From Aquibacillus albus (GTDB lineage: Bacteria > Bacillota > Bacilli > Bacillales > Amphibacillaceae): a DNA stretch of 64,000 nucleotides. This document shows positions 15,944 through 26,577 of this stretch, one piece after another. The notes under the pieces are model-generated. The model did not search any database. It was not told where the DNA came from and was given only the letters and a program-made list of their open reading frames with translations. The position numbers and the translations under genes were made by a program. The stretch is from positions 1-64,000 of the forward strand of contig NZ_JAFBDR010000005.1 in assembly GCF_016908325.1 (NCBI RefSeq), written 5' to 3'. Numbering within the stretch: the stretch's first letter is position 1; each line of letters starts with the position of its first letter.

Positions 15944-16771
15944 TCAATATCCATCTAAATAACGGTCCAATGCTTGTTGTAAGCTTCCAAGAGTTTGGGT
16001 TTCATTATTAAATCTAATGCCTAATTGAGTCATACTTCTAACAACATCTTTACTTAAGCCTGTAATGACTGTTTCACATCCCATCATGAATGTACCGTCA
16101 ATAATTTTCATGAAATCACCAATTAAATCATCCTTTATATCAGCTATCCCTGATAAATCAATAATTAATGTTTGAATATGCAGCTTCCCAACCTCCGTTA
16201 AAACCTTTTCCTCAATAATGTTAATCCGCGATTTATCCAAAGATCCGATTAATGGTAAGATACAAATAGCAGGGTTTATTGGAATAATCGGAACCGATAA
16301 ATTTTCAACCAACTCCTTCTGTTCCTTAATTAGAGCATCCTTATATGTAGAATAGCTAATAAAAAAAGCATTTAAAAAGTTATCCACTCGGTTGTTCATT
16401 TGTTTCTCAAGCCGAAAAAAATCCGATATCTCATTATTACGTGATAAGTGATAATAGTTTTGTATGAAATTCCACAAAGTCCTTCGAATGGCTTGAACCC
16501 ATTCCAACTTAAATGATAGTGCGATGGAATGGGTTGCCCATGCTATCCCTTCTTTTTTTGCAAAACTTTTAAGTTTTTCATCTTGTCCGTCAATAATGTA
16601 TACGATGAGTTTATGAGCATTGTTAACTAAATCAATATTTCCAATTCTGAGTATCTCATCGATTTTATCTTTGACATTGACTGCCTCTGTTAAAAGTGTA
16701 GTCTCAAATTTCTGACTATTTTCTTCAAAGAATTCCTTTAGACGGTATGAATGCTCAAAAGTAAAATTCAT
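15944..16771 (-). CDS. RsbR-like STAS-domain protein (stressosome component)
   Basis: A 275-residue protein with a variable N-terminal helical domain (residues 1-150) and a C-terminal STAS domain (about 160-270: PAICILPLIGSLD, IIDLSGIADIKDD, LGIRFNNETQTLGSLQQAL). RsbR co-antagonists build the stressosome that releases the sigma-B activator RsbT. In RsbRA the STAS domain has phosphorylatable threonines, one in a VVDT motif; here that position is an aspartate (IKDD), so normal control by phosphorylation looks altered. The ATG eight bases after AGGGGG is chosen over an upstream TTG. Confidence 0.8.
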   Translation of the reverse strand: MNFTFEHSYRLKEFFEENSQKFETTLLTEAVNVKDKIDEILRIGNIDLVNNAHKLIVYIIDGQDEKLKSFAKKEGIAWATHSIALSFKLEWVQAIRRTLWNFIQNYYHLSRNNEISDFFRLEKQMNNRVDNFLNAFFISYSTYKDALIKEQKELVENLSVPIIPINPAICILPLIGSLDKSRINIIEEKVLTEVGKLHIQTLIIDLSGIADIKDDLIGDFMKIIDGTFMMGCETVITGLSKDVVRSMTQLGIRFNNETQTLGSLQQALDRYLDGY

Positions 16772-16978
16772 CAACTATTCCCCCTTGTTAATATACCTCA
16801 ATAAACACATTCGAAATTTTATACCCTTTTTATATGGTCATTAAACTATCTATCACTAAAAAATGGAAAAATTGAAGTTTGCAAATGTAGTCTAATCAAT
16901 AGGCATTGGGGAGTCAAACTGTTAGTCAGATTCTTTCACGTTAAGATAGTATTTCATAGTGGATCTTGCAATTACAAG

Positions 16979-17785
16979 TTAATTCCTAGCAAATTCACCA
17001 TCTACCTCTACCGTCTCATAAATGTTAATAAATGCTTTTTCATCATGTTTGCGGACAATCTTCTTAATTCGCACCGTTTCGTATCGAGTGACAACCATCA
17101 TTAATACTTGCTTCTTCTGTTCAGAATAACCGCCGTAACCTTCCATAACCGTCATACCACGATAAACGGTATCAAGTAACTCTTTTCGAATCTTATCTCC
17201 TTTGGATGTAACAATCTGCATCGTTAATTTAATATGATTGGTATGGATGGTATCAATCATTTTGCCAGTAATATAAATCGATAACAAAGTATATAAAGCA
17301 ATCTCCCAATCAAATATTGCTCCAGAAATAAGTACAATAACTCCATTCATCCCTGTTAATAAAATTCCGACACTCATATTACTAATACGGGTAATAATTA
17401 TTGCAATAATGTCCAAACCACCGGAGCTCCCGGAGTACTTTAAAATGAGACCAATTCCAGTTCCACCAATAATACCGCCAAATATGGTTGATAATAATAT
17501 ATTTTCAGTTACTGCAACAACTGGTAATGCATATAAAAAAACGGAAAGTGAAACGACACATGTGATTGTATTAATCGTAATTTCCTTACCTAATTTCAAG
17601 TAACCTAATATAAGTAAAGGCAAGTTAAGCACCAAATTAATGAGACCTATTTCAAATGGGGTAATTATACCGAGTAAAATAGCAATACCACTTACACCGC
17701 TACTTAAAATTCCATAAGGAACAAGAAAAAAATTAAAACCGAAAGCAATAATTAAAGAACCGATGATAATAATCACATTTTTCAT
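16979..17785 (-). CDS. YitT-family membrane protein (DUF161/DUF2179)
   Basis: A 268-residue protein with five to six transmembrane helices over residues 1-170, including the LVPYGILSSGVSGIAILLG and SGSSGGLDIIA motifs typical of YitT. A soluble DUF2179 domain follows (about 185-265, with GMTVMEGYGGYS). AGGAGG precedes the ATG by nine bases. The physiological role of YitT proteins is unknown. It stands as a single gene. Confidence 0.85.
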   Translation of the reverse strand: MKNVIIIIGSLIIAFGFNFFLVPYGILSSGVSGIAILLGIITPFEIGLINLVLNLPLLILGYLKLGKEITINTITCVVSLSVFLYALPVVAVTENILLSTIFGGIIGGTGIGLILKYSGSSGGLDIIAIIITRISNMSVGILLTGMNGVIVLISGAIFDWEIALYTLLSIYITGKMIDTIHTNHIKLTMQIVTSKGDKIRKELLDTVYRGMTVMEGYGGYSEQKKQVLMMVVTRYETVRIKKIVRKHDEKAFINIYETVEVDGEFARN

Positions 17786-17882
17786 CAAGATAAACCTCCT
17801 GCTGCCAGCACTAGAAGCAATTATAGCAAAACTCTGTGGTTCACTGCTTTGAAATTTTTTTAATCTGATTTTTCTATAAATG

Positions 17883-18036
17883 GTGTTTAAAAAGTCGGTA
17901 AATTAGAAACAAGTAGATCGAGGCGGCGAAGTTTTTGAGGACTATAGTGTAGGCTTTCCCTACATGAGGACCGGAAGAACGAACCATCGAATAGATGCAC
18001 CGCTTATCATTTGGTAACTTTTTGAACATCCTTTAT
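17883..18036. mobile_element. MITE family 1, full-length copy B
   Basis: GTGTTTAAAAAGTCGG at one end and ACTTTTTGAACATCC at the other form the same inverted ends as copy A, in opposite orientation, with similar interior (GAAACAAGTAGATCGAGGCG, TACATGAGGACCGGAAGAAC). It has no reading frame. The remaining bases to 18145 hold an imperfect GGTGCC/GGCACC hairpin that may terminate the glycogen operon. Confidence 0.7.
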
Positions 18037-18145
18037 AGAAGGCAAGGTCACTTAAATGGAGAAAAGGTGCCTATCACTCATCGCTATACTTTTACCTATG
18101 CAGAGGTGGCACCAAATTTCACATTTATTTCAAGGCACAAATTCA

Positions 18146-20044
18146 TCAACTAAGCTTTAGTAGCATACACTCGCAAGGACTGATGCGCACCGTTTCATGA
18201 AACATGCGGTAATCAAGCAGGTGTTGCCACTTTCCCTGTCGAATTGGAAGTGTAATCTCAACTTCTTCATGCAGGTTTCGATTCATCAGGTAGAGGAAAT
18301 GTTCATTATTACTATTGTTACCAAACGCATCCCTCCCATTAGCATTCCACCTCTCAAATGCCAGCACATCGTTATGCAATACATGTGGTTTCCAGTGACC
18401 TGTTCTTAGTGCCGAATATTCTCGTCTCCAGCCTCCTATTGTTTGATACCAGGTTACTAACTCCTTTTCTTCCCTTCCCCATGGGTAAGGCTTCCGGTTA
18501 TCTGGATCTTCTCCTCCGGTTAAACCTGCCTCGTCTCCATAATAAAGGGATGGTACACCTGGAAAAGTATAAATCCACAAGCTAAGTGCTTTTATTTGTT
18601 CCGTTATCCTTCTATTTTTTTCCTCTCTTGGCATCTTTTCTGACATGAAACCGTCTAACACTGTTTTGAGTCGCTCAACATCATGATTCGATAACATGTT
18701 CATCGTGGCATAAAAATATTGCTTCGGATAATGCTCATATAAAGTAAGTAGTTTCCTTTTTAGTGTATGTGCATTCCATTCGCCATTCATAAAACTTAGC
18801 AGAAATTGACGCAACGGATAATTCATGACAGAGTCTAATTCCCCACCAAGTAAGTATTCTCTTCGTTTGCCATAAGCTATTTTATTTGAAGCATCCTCCC
18901 ATACTTCGCCTAATAAAACAGAGGAGGAATTTTCTTTTTTTAGCTGTTGATAGATTTGTTTAATAAGGTCGTCTGTTAGTTCATCTGCAACATCAAGACG
19001 CCAATTTTTCACGCCAGCTTTTTGCCATGCTTTGATGACACTGTCCTCATTATGGATGAGAAACTGTTGATAGCTCTCATTTTCTTTGTTTAATGTCGGT
19101 AACGTTTCAATCCCCCACCAAGCATCATAAAGATCCGGATGGTGTTGGAAGTTATACCAAGAATAATAGGGAGATTCAACGGATTGATAAGCACCGATAG
19201 ATGGATATTCTCCTTTTTGATTGAAATAGAGACTATTGCTTCCTGTATGACTGAACACCCCATCTAGCATGATTTCGATGTTCCGCTTTCCAGCCTCGAT
19301 AAGGAGCTTCTCCAAGTCCTCTTTCGTTCCTAACAAAGGGTCTACCTTATGATAATCTCCCGTGTCATATCGATGATTGCTCTCTGCTTGAAATATAGGG
19401 TTTAAATAGATAGCGGTGACCCCTAGTGATTGAATATAGTCTAATTTTGCGATTATTCCTTGGAGATTTCCTCCGAAAAAATCCCAACGTTTTATTTTTC
19501 CATCTTCATCCTTAATATAGATTGGATCATCATTCCAGTGGGTATGCATTAAACTCGTTTTTGGGGCCTTCTCAAGCTGGAGTTCTCCTGCCAAACAAAA
19601 GCGATCCGGAAAAATTTGATAAATAATTGCATGCTTCCACCATGTAGGACTCTCGTATTCTGGGTTGTAAACAGTGACCTGCCAAGATGGTGGAACATGA
19701 TCAAAGACCATCCCTTCCCCACTTTCTTCGGCCTTTTCGCGACCATAAAAAACCCGGCCTTCCTCTGTTACTACCTCGAAATAATACCAAACAAGTTGAA
19801 GCTCCTCTGGTACAGTAATTGTCGTTTCGTATACCGAATAACTCTGGTATTGATTATGCACATCCATGACTTGTATGTTGTTGACATTAGACTTATCGTA
19901 AATGAAATGAAGCATTACTTTTACCGGATGATAATCATGATCAATATCAAGGCTTAATGAAAGGCTTGAGCCTCTCGGTACTGCTCCGAAAGGCTCTCTA
20001 TACGCAAGGTCAAAACTATTATGATAAATACCCTGATGTATCAC
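18146..20044 (-). CDS. Intracellular GH13 alpha-amylase-family hydrolase (neopullulanase-like)
   Basis: A 632-residue protein with an N-terminal carbohydrate-binding-like beta domain (about 1-125) and a GH13 barrel. The four GH13 regions are visible: DGVFSHTG, NWRLDVADEL (nucleophile Asp), LLGEVWED (acid/base Glu) and MLSNHDVERL, then YYGDEAGLTGG and PDNRKPYPW. No signal peptide is present, so it acts in the cytoplasm. It starts at a GTG overlapping the phosphorylase stop (ATGTGA). As the last gene of the glg operon it probably trims or debranches limit dextrins left by GlgP; pullulanase, cyclomaltodextrinase or maltogenic specificity cannot be told apart by eye. Confidence 0.85.
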   Translation of the reverse strand: MIHQGIYHNSFDLAYREPFGAVPRGSSLSLSLDIDHDYHPVKVMLHFIYDKSNVNNIQVMDVHNQYQSYSVYETTITVPEELQLVWYYFEVVTEEGRVFYGREKAEESGEGMVFDHVPPSWQVTVYNPEYESPTWWKHAIIYQIFPDRFCLAGELQLEKAPKTSLMHTHWNDDPIYIKDEDGKIKRWDFFGGNLQGIIAKLDYIQSLGVTAIYLNPIFQAESNHRYDTGDYHKVDPLLGTKEDLEKLLIEAGKRNIEIMLDGVFSHTGSNSLYFNQKGEYPSIGAYQSVESPYYSWYNFQHHPDLYDAWWGIETLPTLNKENESYQQFLIHNEDSVIKAWQKAGVKNWRLDVADELTDDLIKQIYQQLKKENSSSVLLGEVWEDASNKIAYGKRREYLLGGELDSVMNYPLRQFLLSFMNGEWNAHTLKRKLLTLYEHYPKQYFYATMNMLSNHDVERLKTVLDGFMSEKMPREEKNRRITEQIKALSLWIYTFPGVPSLYYGDEAGLTGGEDPDNRKPYPWGREEKELVTWYQTIGGWRREYSALRTGHWKPHVLHNDVLAFERWNANGRDAFGNNSNNEHFLYLMNRNLHEEVEITLPIRQGKWQHLLDYRMFHETVRISPCECMLLKLS

Positions 20045-22515
20045 ATTCCATTCTCCTCCCCTAAGCCGTTAACTGTATTATGGGAATTCAACCCCCAAAT
20101 TTCAGCTGCATAGGATTTTATTGTTCGATCACTGGAGAACACTCCTGAGTGAGCAATGTTTACTAAGCATTTCCTATTCCAATTTCTTATATCTTGATAA
20201 TCATAACTTATTTGTTGTTGTGTATTGACATAGCTATTAAAATCTCTTAACACAAAATACTCATCGTTGTTAAAAAGGAGTTCATCATAAATTTCTCGGA
20301 ATTCTGTTCCACCTTTTGAAAATGGGCTATAATGAATCAATTGATCCAACGTGCGGCGAATACGTTCATCCTCTTCATATGTCTCTTTCGCAGAATAAAT
20401 TCCTGTATCATAGTAGGCCTGAACCTCCTCAGCGCTTAGCCCAAAAGAATACATATGGTCATTTCCAATTACATCACATATCTCAACATTGGCACCATCC
20501 ATCGTACCAAGTGTTAATGCACCATTCATCATCAATTTCATATTACCAGTACCAGAAGCTTCTTTACCAGCAGTGGATATTTGTTCACTGATATTAGCAG
20601 CTGGGATAATTCGTTCTGCTAAGGAAACAGAGTAATTTTCTAAAAAAACTACTTTTAGTTTATCCTTCACGTCCGCATCATTATTGACTATCTGTGCAAT
20701 TGTATTAATTAATTTAATCACTTTTTTTGCAAAATGATAGCTAGATGCTGCCTTCGCACCGAATATAAAGGTTCGAGGCGTTAGGTTACTGGTAGGATTA
20801 CACTTTATTTGATTATATAGATGGATAATATGAAGGGCATTCAATAATTGCCGTTTATATCCATGCAATCGTTTAATTTGCACATCAAAAATGGACGTAG
20901 GATCTAATTGGACTCCTGTCTTATCTTCAACCCAACTTGCAAAATTTTGTTTATTTTTTTGTTTGATTTCATTTAACGTATCTAAAAATGAAGCATCCTC
21001 GATTTGATATAACAAGTCCTGTAAGCGTTCTGGTTCTTTTTTCCACTGCTCACCAATCGCTTCATCTATTGCATTTGTTAATAATGGATTCACATACATT
21101 AACCAACGTCGATGGGAAATCCCATTTGTTTTATTATTAAAACGATCAGGGAATATGTCATAGAACAGCTTCATTTCACGTTTTTTTAGAATTTCCGTAT
21201 GCATTTTGGCAACTCCATTTACACTGCTGCTCCCTACAATCGATAAATGTGCCATTTTTACTTGCCCATCTGCAATAATGGCAAGCTTAGCTATTCGATC
21301 AAAATTTCCAGGGGATGATTCCCAAAGCATCCTGCAAAATCGCTCATTAATTTCTTCGATAATCATATAAATTCTAGGTAATAATGAGCGAATCATTTCA
21401 ACTGGCCATGTTTCCAATGCTTCACTTAAGGTCGTATGGTTCGTATAAGAGACCGATGCTTGTGTAATCTGCCATGCTTCTTCCCAGCCGAGTTTTTTTT
21501 CATCCATTAAAATTCGCATCAGTTCAGGGATAATAAGCGTAGGATGTGTATCATTAATATGAAGCTTTTTATAGTCTGGAAACAAGGACCATGATAAGTC
21601 TAATTTTTCAAATGATCGAATCACACATTGAACCCCAGATGAAACAAGGAAATATTCCTGTTTCAAACGCAATCTTTTCCCTTCTTCAGTGGAATCATCA
21701 GGATACAAAAATTCGGTGATTGATTCCAATGAACGCTGATGATCTAATAGATTTTGACACGAATGCTCCTTTTTTGCCTTGACCAGTATATCTTCTTCTG
21801 TTGGTTCTGCAGACCATAATCGCAACGTATTCACGGTATCATTGTGATAGCCAATCACCGGCACATCATAAGGAACTGCTCGCAGCTGTTCATAATCCAC
21901 ATGTTCAAAATGAAGTTTTCCTTCCTGTTCATGCGTTAAGATATGTCCACCAAATCGTACTTCAACCGCTTCTTCTTCACGTCTCACTTTCCATACATAT
22001 TCCTGGGATAGCCACTGATCTGGAAGCTCTACCTGATTACCATCAATAAAACGCTGATCAAACATACCATATTTATATCTTAATCCATAACCATGTCCCG
22101 GTAAGTCTAAGGATGCTAAAGAGTCCAAAAAGCATGCAGCTAAACGCCCTAATCCGCCATTACCTAAACCAGCATCCTTTTCTTTTTCTTCTATGCTTGT
22201 AAAACGAAACCCTAATTCATTTAGCCCCGTCTTTACTAATGACAACATATCTAAATTAAGTAAATTATTTCCTAATAAACGCCCCAATAAAAATTCCATT
22301 GAGAAGAAGTAAACTTGTTTGTCTCGACTTTCCGTACCCTTTTGATTGTTTTGAAGCCATTTTTGGTTAATTCTTTCACTTATCAATGCTCCAAGAGCTA
22401 AATATGCATCCTGCTCCGAAGCTTGATCCTTTTTTTTCCCAATTTTTTCTTCTAACTTCCTGATAAAAGCTTCTTTAAATTCCTCTTTATTGATGAACAC
22501 TCTTGTTTCCTCCAT
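20041..22515 (-). CDS. glgP: Glycogen phosphorylase
   Basis: An 824-residue GT35 enzyme releasing glucose-1-phosphate from glycogen. It shows GNGGLGRLAACFLDSLA (about 117-133) and the pyridoxal-phosphate lysine segment EASGTGNMKLMMNGALTLGT near residue 665. The length is typical of the bacterial family. It follows glgA after 138 bases that contain a weak ACAATAGGA/TCCTTATTGT inverted repeat. Its stop overlaps the next gene by four bases. Confidence 0.95.
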   Translation of the reverse strand: MEETRVFINKEEFKEAFIRKLEEKIGKKKDQASEQDAYLALGALISERINQKWLQNNQKGTESRDKQVYFFSMEFLLGRLLGNNLLNLDMLSLVKTGLNELGFRFTSIEEKEKDAGLGNGGLGRLAACFLDSLASLDLPGHGYGLRYKYGMFDQRFIDGNQVELPDQWLSQEYVWKVRREEEAVEVRFGGHILTHEQEGKLHFEHVDYEQLRAVPYDVPVIGYHNDTVNTLRLWSAEPTEEDILVKAKKEHSCQNLLDHQRSLESITEFLYPDDSTEEGKRLRLKQEYFLVSSGVQCVIRSFEKLDLSWSLFPDYKKLHINDTHPTLIIPELMRILMDEKKLGWEEAWQITQASVSYTNHTTLSEALETWPVEMIRSLLPRIYMIIEEINERFCRMLWESSPGNFDRIAKLAIIADGQVKMAHLSIVGSSSVNGVAKMHTEILKKREMKLFYDIFPDRFNNKTNGISHRRWLMYVNPLLTNAIDEAIGEQWKKEPERLQDLLYQIEDASFLDTLNEIKQKNKQNFASWVEDKTGVQLDPTSIFDVQIKRLHGYKRQLLNALHIIHLYNQIKCNPTSNLTPRTFIFGAKAASSYHFAKKVIKLINTIAQIVNNDADVKDKLKVVFLENYSVSLAERIIPAANISEQISTAGKEASGTGNMKLMMNGALTLGTMDGANVEICDVIGNDHMYSFGLSAEEVQAYYDTGIYSAKETYEEDERIRRTLDQLIHYSPFSKGGTEFREIYDELLFNNDEYFVLRDFNSYVNTQQQISYDYQDIRNWNRKCLVNIAHSGVFSSDRTIKSYAAEIWGLNSHNTVNGLGEENGM

Positions 22516-22653
22516 TTGTTCCTGCTACCTTCCATGGATTTATATTATACGAGGGGAATGTAGTCTGTTTCATTCCTAACCTTTGTTTGTACTTGGAAAA
22601 GTGTAGGACAATAGGAGAAAACAAAAATGTTCCTTATTGTACAACCCTTAGCT

Positions 22654-24126
22654 CTATGCATGAGTTAGGGAATGATGGGTGATATCCCCCTCTACTGTCT
22701 GTGTCACTTCTTTATATAAATCCATATATTGATTGGCAGAGTATTTCCATGACATTTGACTCTTCGCTATGTTCTTCATAAGTTTTCTCCACATTTGTTC
22801 ATCATGATAGAAACTTATTGCACGACGAATAGAAAAAAGCATGTCATGAGCATTAAAATTAGCAAATGTAAATCCATTTCCCTCTTCTGTTTCTTCATTG
22901 AACGATGTAACCGTATCAACTAACCCTCCTGTTTCACGGACAATGGGTGCTGAAAGATAACGAAGCGCAATTAATTGACCAATACCACAAGGCTCAAAGC
23001 GTGAAGGCATTAAAAACATGTCACTCGCTGCGTATATTTGACGAGCTAGTGATTCTTGGAACGTTATGTTTATAGACATTTTTTCTGGGTGCCTATATTG
23101 ACACCATTCCAGCATTTGTTCATATTGATAATCACCTGTTCCGAGTATGACAAATTGAACATCGTCTTGATACAGAAGCTCATCAATCACTCTTCCGACA
23201 AGATCTAACCCTTTTTGTTCAACTAGGCGCGATACAAGCCCAATCATTGGAACGTCTTTCCTAACGGGCAATCCAAGCTTTTCTTGAAGCCACATTTTAT
23301 TTTGGGCTTTCTTTATGAGTGAGCTGCGATAAGGATAGGCTAGAGCCTCATCTGTTAGTGGATTAAATTCCTTATCATTTATTCCATTGATAATTCCGGT
23401 TAGTTTATCCGCGTGTTTCCGCAGTACTCCATCAAGATTTTCCCCATAATACGGGGTTTGAATCTCATCCGCATAAGTTTTACTGACTGTTGAAATATAG
23501 TCAGCAAAATTGAGTGCCCCCTTCATGAAATTAATGTTACCAAAAAATTCAAGCCCATCGTCTGTCATCAGTCGCTCGTCTAAGTCCATCAAATCATGTA
23601 AAACAGATTGAGGAAAAATTCCTTGATATTTAACATTATGAATGGTAAAAACTGTTTTTATACCTTGATATAATGAATCCTCCTTATAATGCGTGTGAAG
23701 GAAAAGAGGAATTAAGCCTGCTTGCCAATCGTGGCAATGCAAAACATCAGGAATCCATCCCAATTTTCGTACCATTTCCAAAACTGCTCGATTAAAAAAG
23801 ACAAATCTTTCGGCTTCATCTCCATATCCATAAAGGTTAGAGCGCTTAAAATAGTATTCATTATCAATAAAGTAATAGGTTATGCCGTTATATTCCATAT
23901 ATTCAATACCAGCATATTGGTTCCGCCAACCCAGACTTACAGTTAGCTCATCCCAAAGCTTTAATTGTTCTTTCCACTCCTGATTCATTTCCTGATACTT
24001 TGGCAAAACGACACGTACATCTGTTCCTTGTTCTTTTAGAGCTTGCGGTAGTGACCCTAATACATCGGCCAATCCTCCTGTTTTAATAAATGGGGTACAT
24101 TCTGATCCAACCATTAAGATGTTCAT
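22654..24126 (-). CDS. glgA: Glycogen synthase (ADP-glucose)
   Basis: A 490-residue GT5 enzyme transferring glucose from ADP-glucose to glycogen. It has the N-terminal KTGGLADVLGSLP motif for nucleotide-sugar binding and the C-terminal SRFEPCGIGQLIALRY motif. The ATG at 24126 (MNILMVGSE) is preferred because AAAGGAG sits upstream of it; the longer reading would place seven codons over that ribosome site. A terminator-like hairpin separates it from glgD. Confidence 0.95.
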   Translation of the reverse strand: MNILMVGSECTPFIKTGGLADVLGSLPQALKEQGTDVRVVLPKYQEMNQEWKEQLKLWDELTVSLGWRNQYAGIEYMEYNGITYYFIDNEYYFKRSNLYGYGDEAERFVFFNRAVLEMVRKLGWIPDVLHCHDWQAGLIPLFLHTHYKEDSLYQGIKTVFTIHNVKYQGIFPQSVLHDLMDLDERLMTDDGLEFFGNINFMKGALNFADYISTVSKTYADEIQTPYYGENLDGVLRKHADKLTGIINGINDKEFNPLTDEALAYPYRSSLIKKAQNKMWLQEKLGLPVRKDVPMIGLVSRLVEQKGLDLVGRVIDELLYQDDVQFVILGTGDYQYEQMLEWCQYRHPEKMSINITFQESLARQIYAASDMFLMPSRFEPCGIGQLIALRYLSAPIVRETGGLVDTVTSFNEETEEGNGFTFANFNAHDMLFSIRRAISFYHDEQMWRKLMKNIAKSQMSWKYSANQYMDLYKEVTQTVEGDITHHSLTHA

Positions 24127-24244
24127 AGCTATTCCACTCCTTTTCATTTAATTGATCAATAATCGTTTTAAAACAATTAATTTATAAAATGAAACTCAAT
24201 CATCAGGGTTTTACGGACGGTTACTCACCATGTTAAAACTAAGA

Positions 24245-24281
24245 AAAGGACTGTCCGTTTGACGCGTGTAGACAGCCCTTC
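24245..24281 (-). terminator. Terminator-like hairpin between glgD and glgA
   Basis: AAGGGCTGTC and GACAGTCCTT pair around a 17-base loop and are followed on the minus strand by TTCTT. It may attenuate glgA-glgP relative to glgBCD. Confidence 0.55.
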
Positions 24282-24293
24282 TGAGATGTGTCT

Positions 24294-25403
24294 TTACATT
24301 ATTTTTCTCTTTGCTACAACAAAAGGCTTTTCCTTTGCCCCAATTAACATGCGTCCAGAGTTAATTTTACAATCCTTATCGATAATGACATTCTCTAAAA
24401 CTACCCCGCTGTCAATCTCACACCTTTGCATAATAATAGAGTTTCTTATCGTGCTACCTTTCCCCACTTTTACCCCGCGAAAAAGTATACTTCCCTCCAC
24501 TTGTCCTTCGATAACACATCCATTCGCTACAATGGTATTTTTTACCTTAGAATTCGGTAAAAATTTTGTTGGAGCCTCATCTTTCACTTTTGTGTAAATA
24601 GGAGAATCCTCATTAAACAAGGCGTCATGTTCTATTTCATTTAACAATTTTGTACTATTACGATAATAGCTTTCTACAGAGTTAATCAATGAATGGACAC
24701 CTTTATACTCATAGGCGTGAATATGAATATCCTCTACATTGGCCTTTATTGCGTCTGCAAACAGATTCGTATGCCCTCGTGCAATACATTCTTCAATCAG
24801 TGCATATAAATAACTTTTTTTAACTAAATACATATTCATATAGATGTCCTGACTCTTTGGATCATTATGAATAGCGGTCACTCTATTATTTTGCTTGTTA
24901 ATCGTTAGTTTACTAGCTAAATGGTGCTCTGGATAAAGCTCGCACACCTTTTTATAAATTACTGTTACATCCGCTTTTGATGCCTTATGTTCTGCTAACA
25001 CATCTTGAAAATTAATATTACAAATATTCTGGGCCCCAGTTACTAATATATAATCTGCTTGAACTCGATTGATATAGTCCATATTATTGTGAAAATGTTT
25101 TAAATCACCTCGTGAAATATCTGTCGGATCATTCCAATCTGGAGGTAAAATAAACAATCCTCCTCGTTGCCGATCCAAATCCCATGCCTTTCCCTGCTCT
25201 AAATGATCCAATAGAGAGCGATATTTTCGTCTAGTAAAAATAGCAATCGATTCGATGCTTGAATGAACCATATTTGAAATAGTAAAATCAATCATTCGAT
25301 AGTGTCCTGCATACGGTACAGCAGCTCCACACCGAAAATAAGTCAACTCATCCAAAAAGTCCTGTTCTTGATCTAAATTAATAATGCCAGCAATTCGATT
25401 CAT
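24294..25403 (-). CDS. glgD: Glucose-1-phosphate adenylyltransferase subunit GlgD
   Basis: A 369-residue nucleotidyltransferase-fold protein with a C-terminal left-handed beta-helix of hexapeptide repeats (about 280-350). The N-terminal pyrophosphorylase loop is degenerate (no GGxGxRL), as is usual for the regulatory GlgD partner. It retains RCGAAVPYAGHYRMIDFTIS and WDLDRQRGG. It pairs with GlgC, whose gene ends ten bases upstream. Confidence 0.93.
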   Translation of the reverse strand: MNRIAGIINLDQEQDFLDELTYFRCGAAVPYAGHYRMIDFTISNMVHSSIESIAIFTRRKYRSLLDHLEQGKAWDLDRQRGGLFILPPDWNDPTDISRGDLKHFHNNMDYINRVQADYILVTGAQNICNINFQDVLAEHKASKADVTVIYKKVCELYPEHHLASKLTINKQNNRVTAIHNDPKSQDIYMNMYLVKKSYLYALIEECIARGHTNLFADAIKANVEDIHIHAYEYKGVHSLINSVESYYRNSTKLLNEIEHDALFNEDSPIYTKVKDEAPTKFLPNSKVKNTIVANGCVIEGQVEGSILFRGVKVGKGSTIRNSIIMQRCEIDSGVVLENVIIDKDCKINSGRMLIGAKEKPFVVAKRKIM

Positions 25404-25413
25404 GAAATCTCTC

Positions 25414-26577
25414 CTACTTCATCATTGTCGTATAACGTGAAGACATCACATTTCCCTTGTCTTCATAGAGTGTAATTTCACTGTTAGAGGTCGGATCCCC
25501 TATAACAGCATTATCTTCAATGACACTACCCTCCATTATGATAGAACGGAATATTTTTACATTTTCTCCTATATGAACATTAGGCATAATCACAGATTCT
25601 CGAATGAGAGAACCTTTTTGTATATGTGAATTATAAAAAATTACAGAACGATCGACTGTCCCATAGATACGACACCCATCACTAACCAATGAACCCTGGA
25701 CATCAGCACTAGAAGCAATATATTGGGGGGTGTGATTGGGATTGTTTGAATAGATTCGCCACATGTGATCATTTAATTCTAGCTCTGCATCTTCTTTTAA
25801 TAGATCCATGTTCGCTTTCCATAGACTTTCAACGGTCCCGACATCCTTCCAATAACCATCAAACGTATAAGCCATTAAATGTTTTTCATCATGCAATATT
25901 TTGGGTATAATATCTTTTCCGAAATCATGAGAAGAATCTTTTTTAAGTGCATCCTCAATTAAATATTTTCTTAATACATCATATCGGAATATATAAACCC
26001 CCATAGATGCTAGATTGCTCTTTGGAAACTTAGGCTTCTCTTCAAAATCAATAATCTTTCCTAGCTTATTCGTAATCATAATTCCGAATCTACTTGCTTC
26101 ATTCCACGGAACTTCAATGACCGAAATGGTGCAATCTGCTTCAGTAGACTTGTGATAATCCAGCATTCTAGCATAATCCATCTTATAAATATGATCACCA
26201 GACAAAATTAGTACATGCTCTGGATTATACTGATCTAAAAATTTTAAATTGCGGTAAATGGCATCGGCAGTTCCTTTGTACCAATCTCCGCCTTCAGATT
26301 GCATATATGGTGGCAGAAATGATACTCCCCCATATTTTCGATCAAGGTCCCAAGCTGATCCTATCCCGATGTAATCATTTAGAATATGTGGTTCATATTG
26401 CGTTAAAACACCGACCGTATTAATTCCCGAATTTGTACAATTACTTAATGGAAAATCAATAATACGGTACTTGCCTCCGAAAAAAACAGCCGGCTTTGCA
26501 ACCTCTTTCGTTAAGGATTTAAGTCTTGTTCCCTGGCCACCTGCCAATAACATCGCTACATGTTCTTTATTTTTCAT
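25414..26577 (-). CDS. glgC: Glucose-1-phosphate adenylyltransferase catalytic subunit GlgC
   Basis: A 387-residue enzyme making ADP-glucose from ATP and glucose-1-phosphate. The catalytic loop [14 protein letters not shown] is at residues 10-23, followed by [28 protein letters not shown] and the [11 protein letters not shown] segment with the metal-binding aspartate. A beta-helix domain ends the protein. Its start overlaps the end of glgB by 11 bases. Confidence 0.96.
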   Translation of the reverse strand: MKNKEHVAMLLAGGQGTRLKSLTKEVAKPAVFFGGKYRIIDFPLSNCTNSGINTVGVLTQYEPHILNDYIGIGSAWDLDRKYGGVSFLPPYMQSEGGDWYKGTADAIYRNLKFLDQYNPEHVLILSGDHIYKMDYARMLDYHKSTEADCTISVIEVPWNEASRFGIMITNKLGKIIDFEEKPKFPKSNLASMGVYIFRYDVLRKYLIEDALKKDSSHDFGKDIIPKILHDEKHLMAYTFDGYWKDVGTVESLWKANMDLLKEDAELELNDHMWRIYSNNPNHTPQYIASSADVQGSLVSDGCRIYGTVDRSVIFYNSHIQKGSLIRESVIMPNVHIGENVKIFRSIIMEGSVIEDNAVIGDPTSNSEITLYEDKGNVMSSRYTTMMK

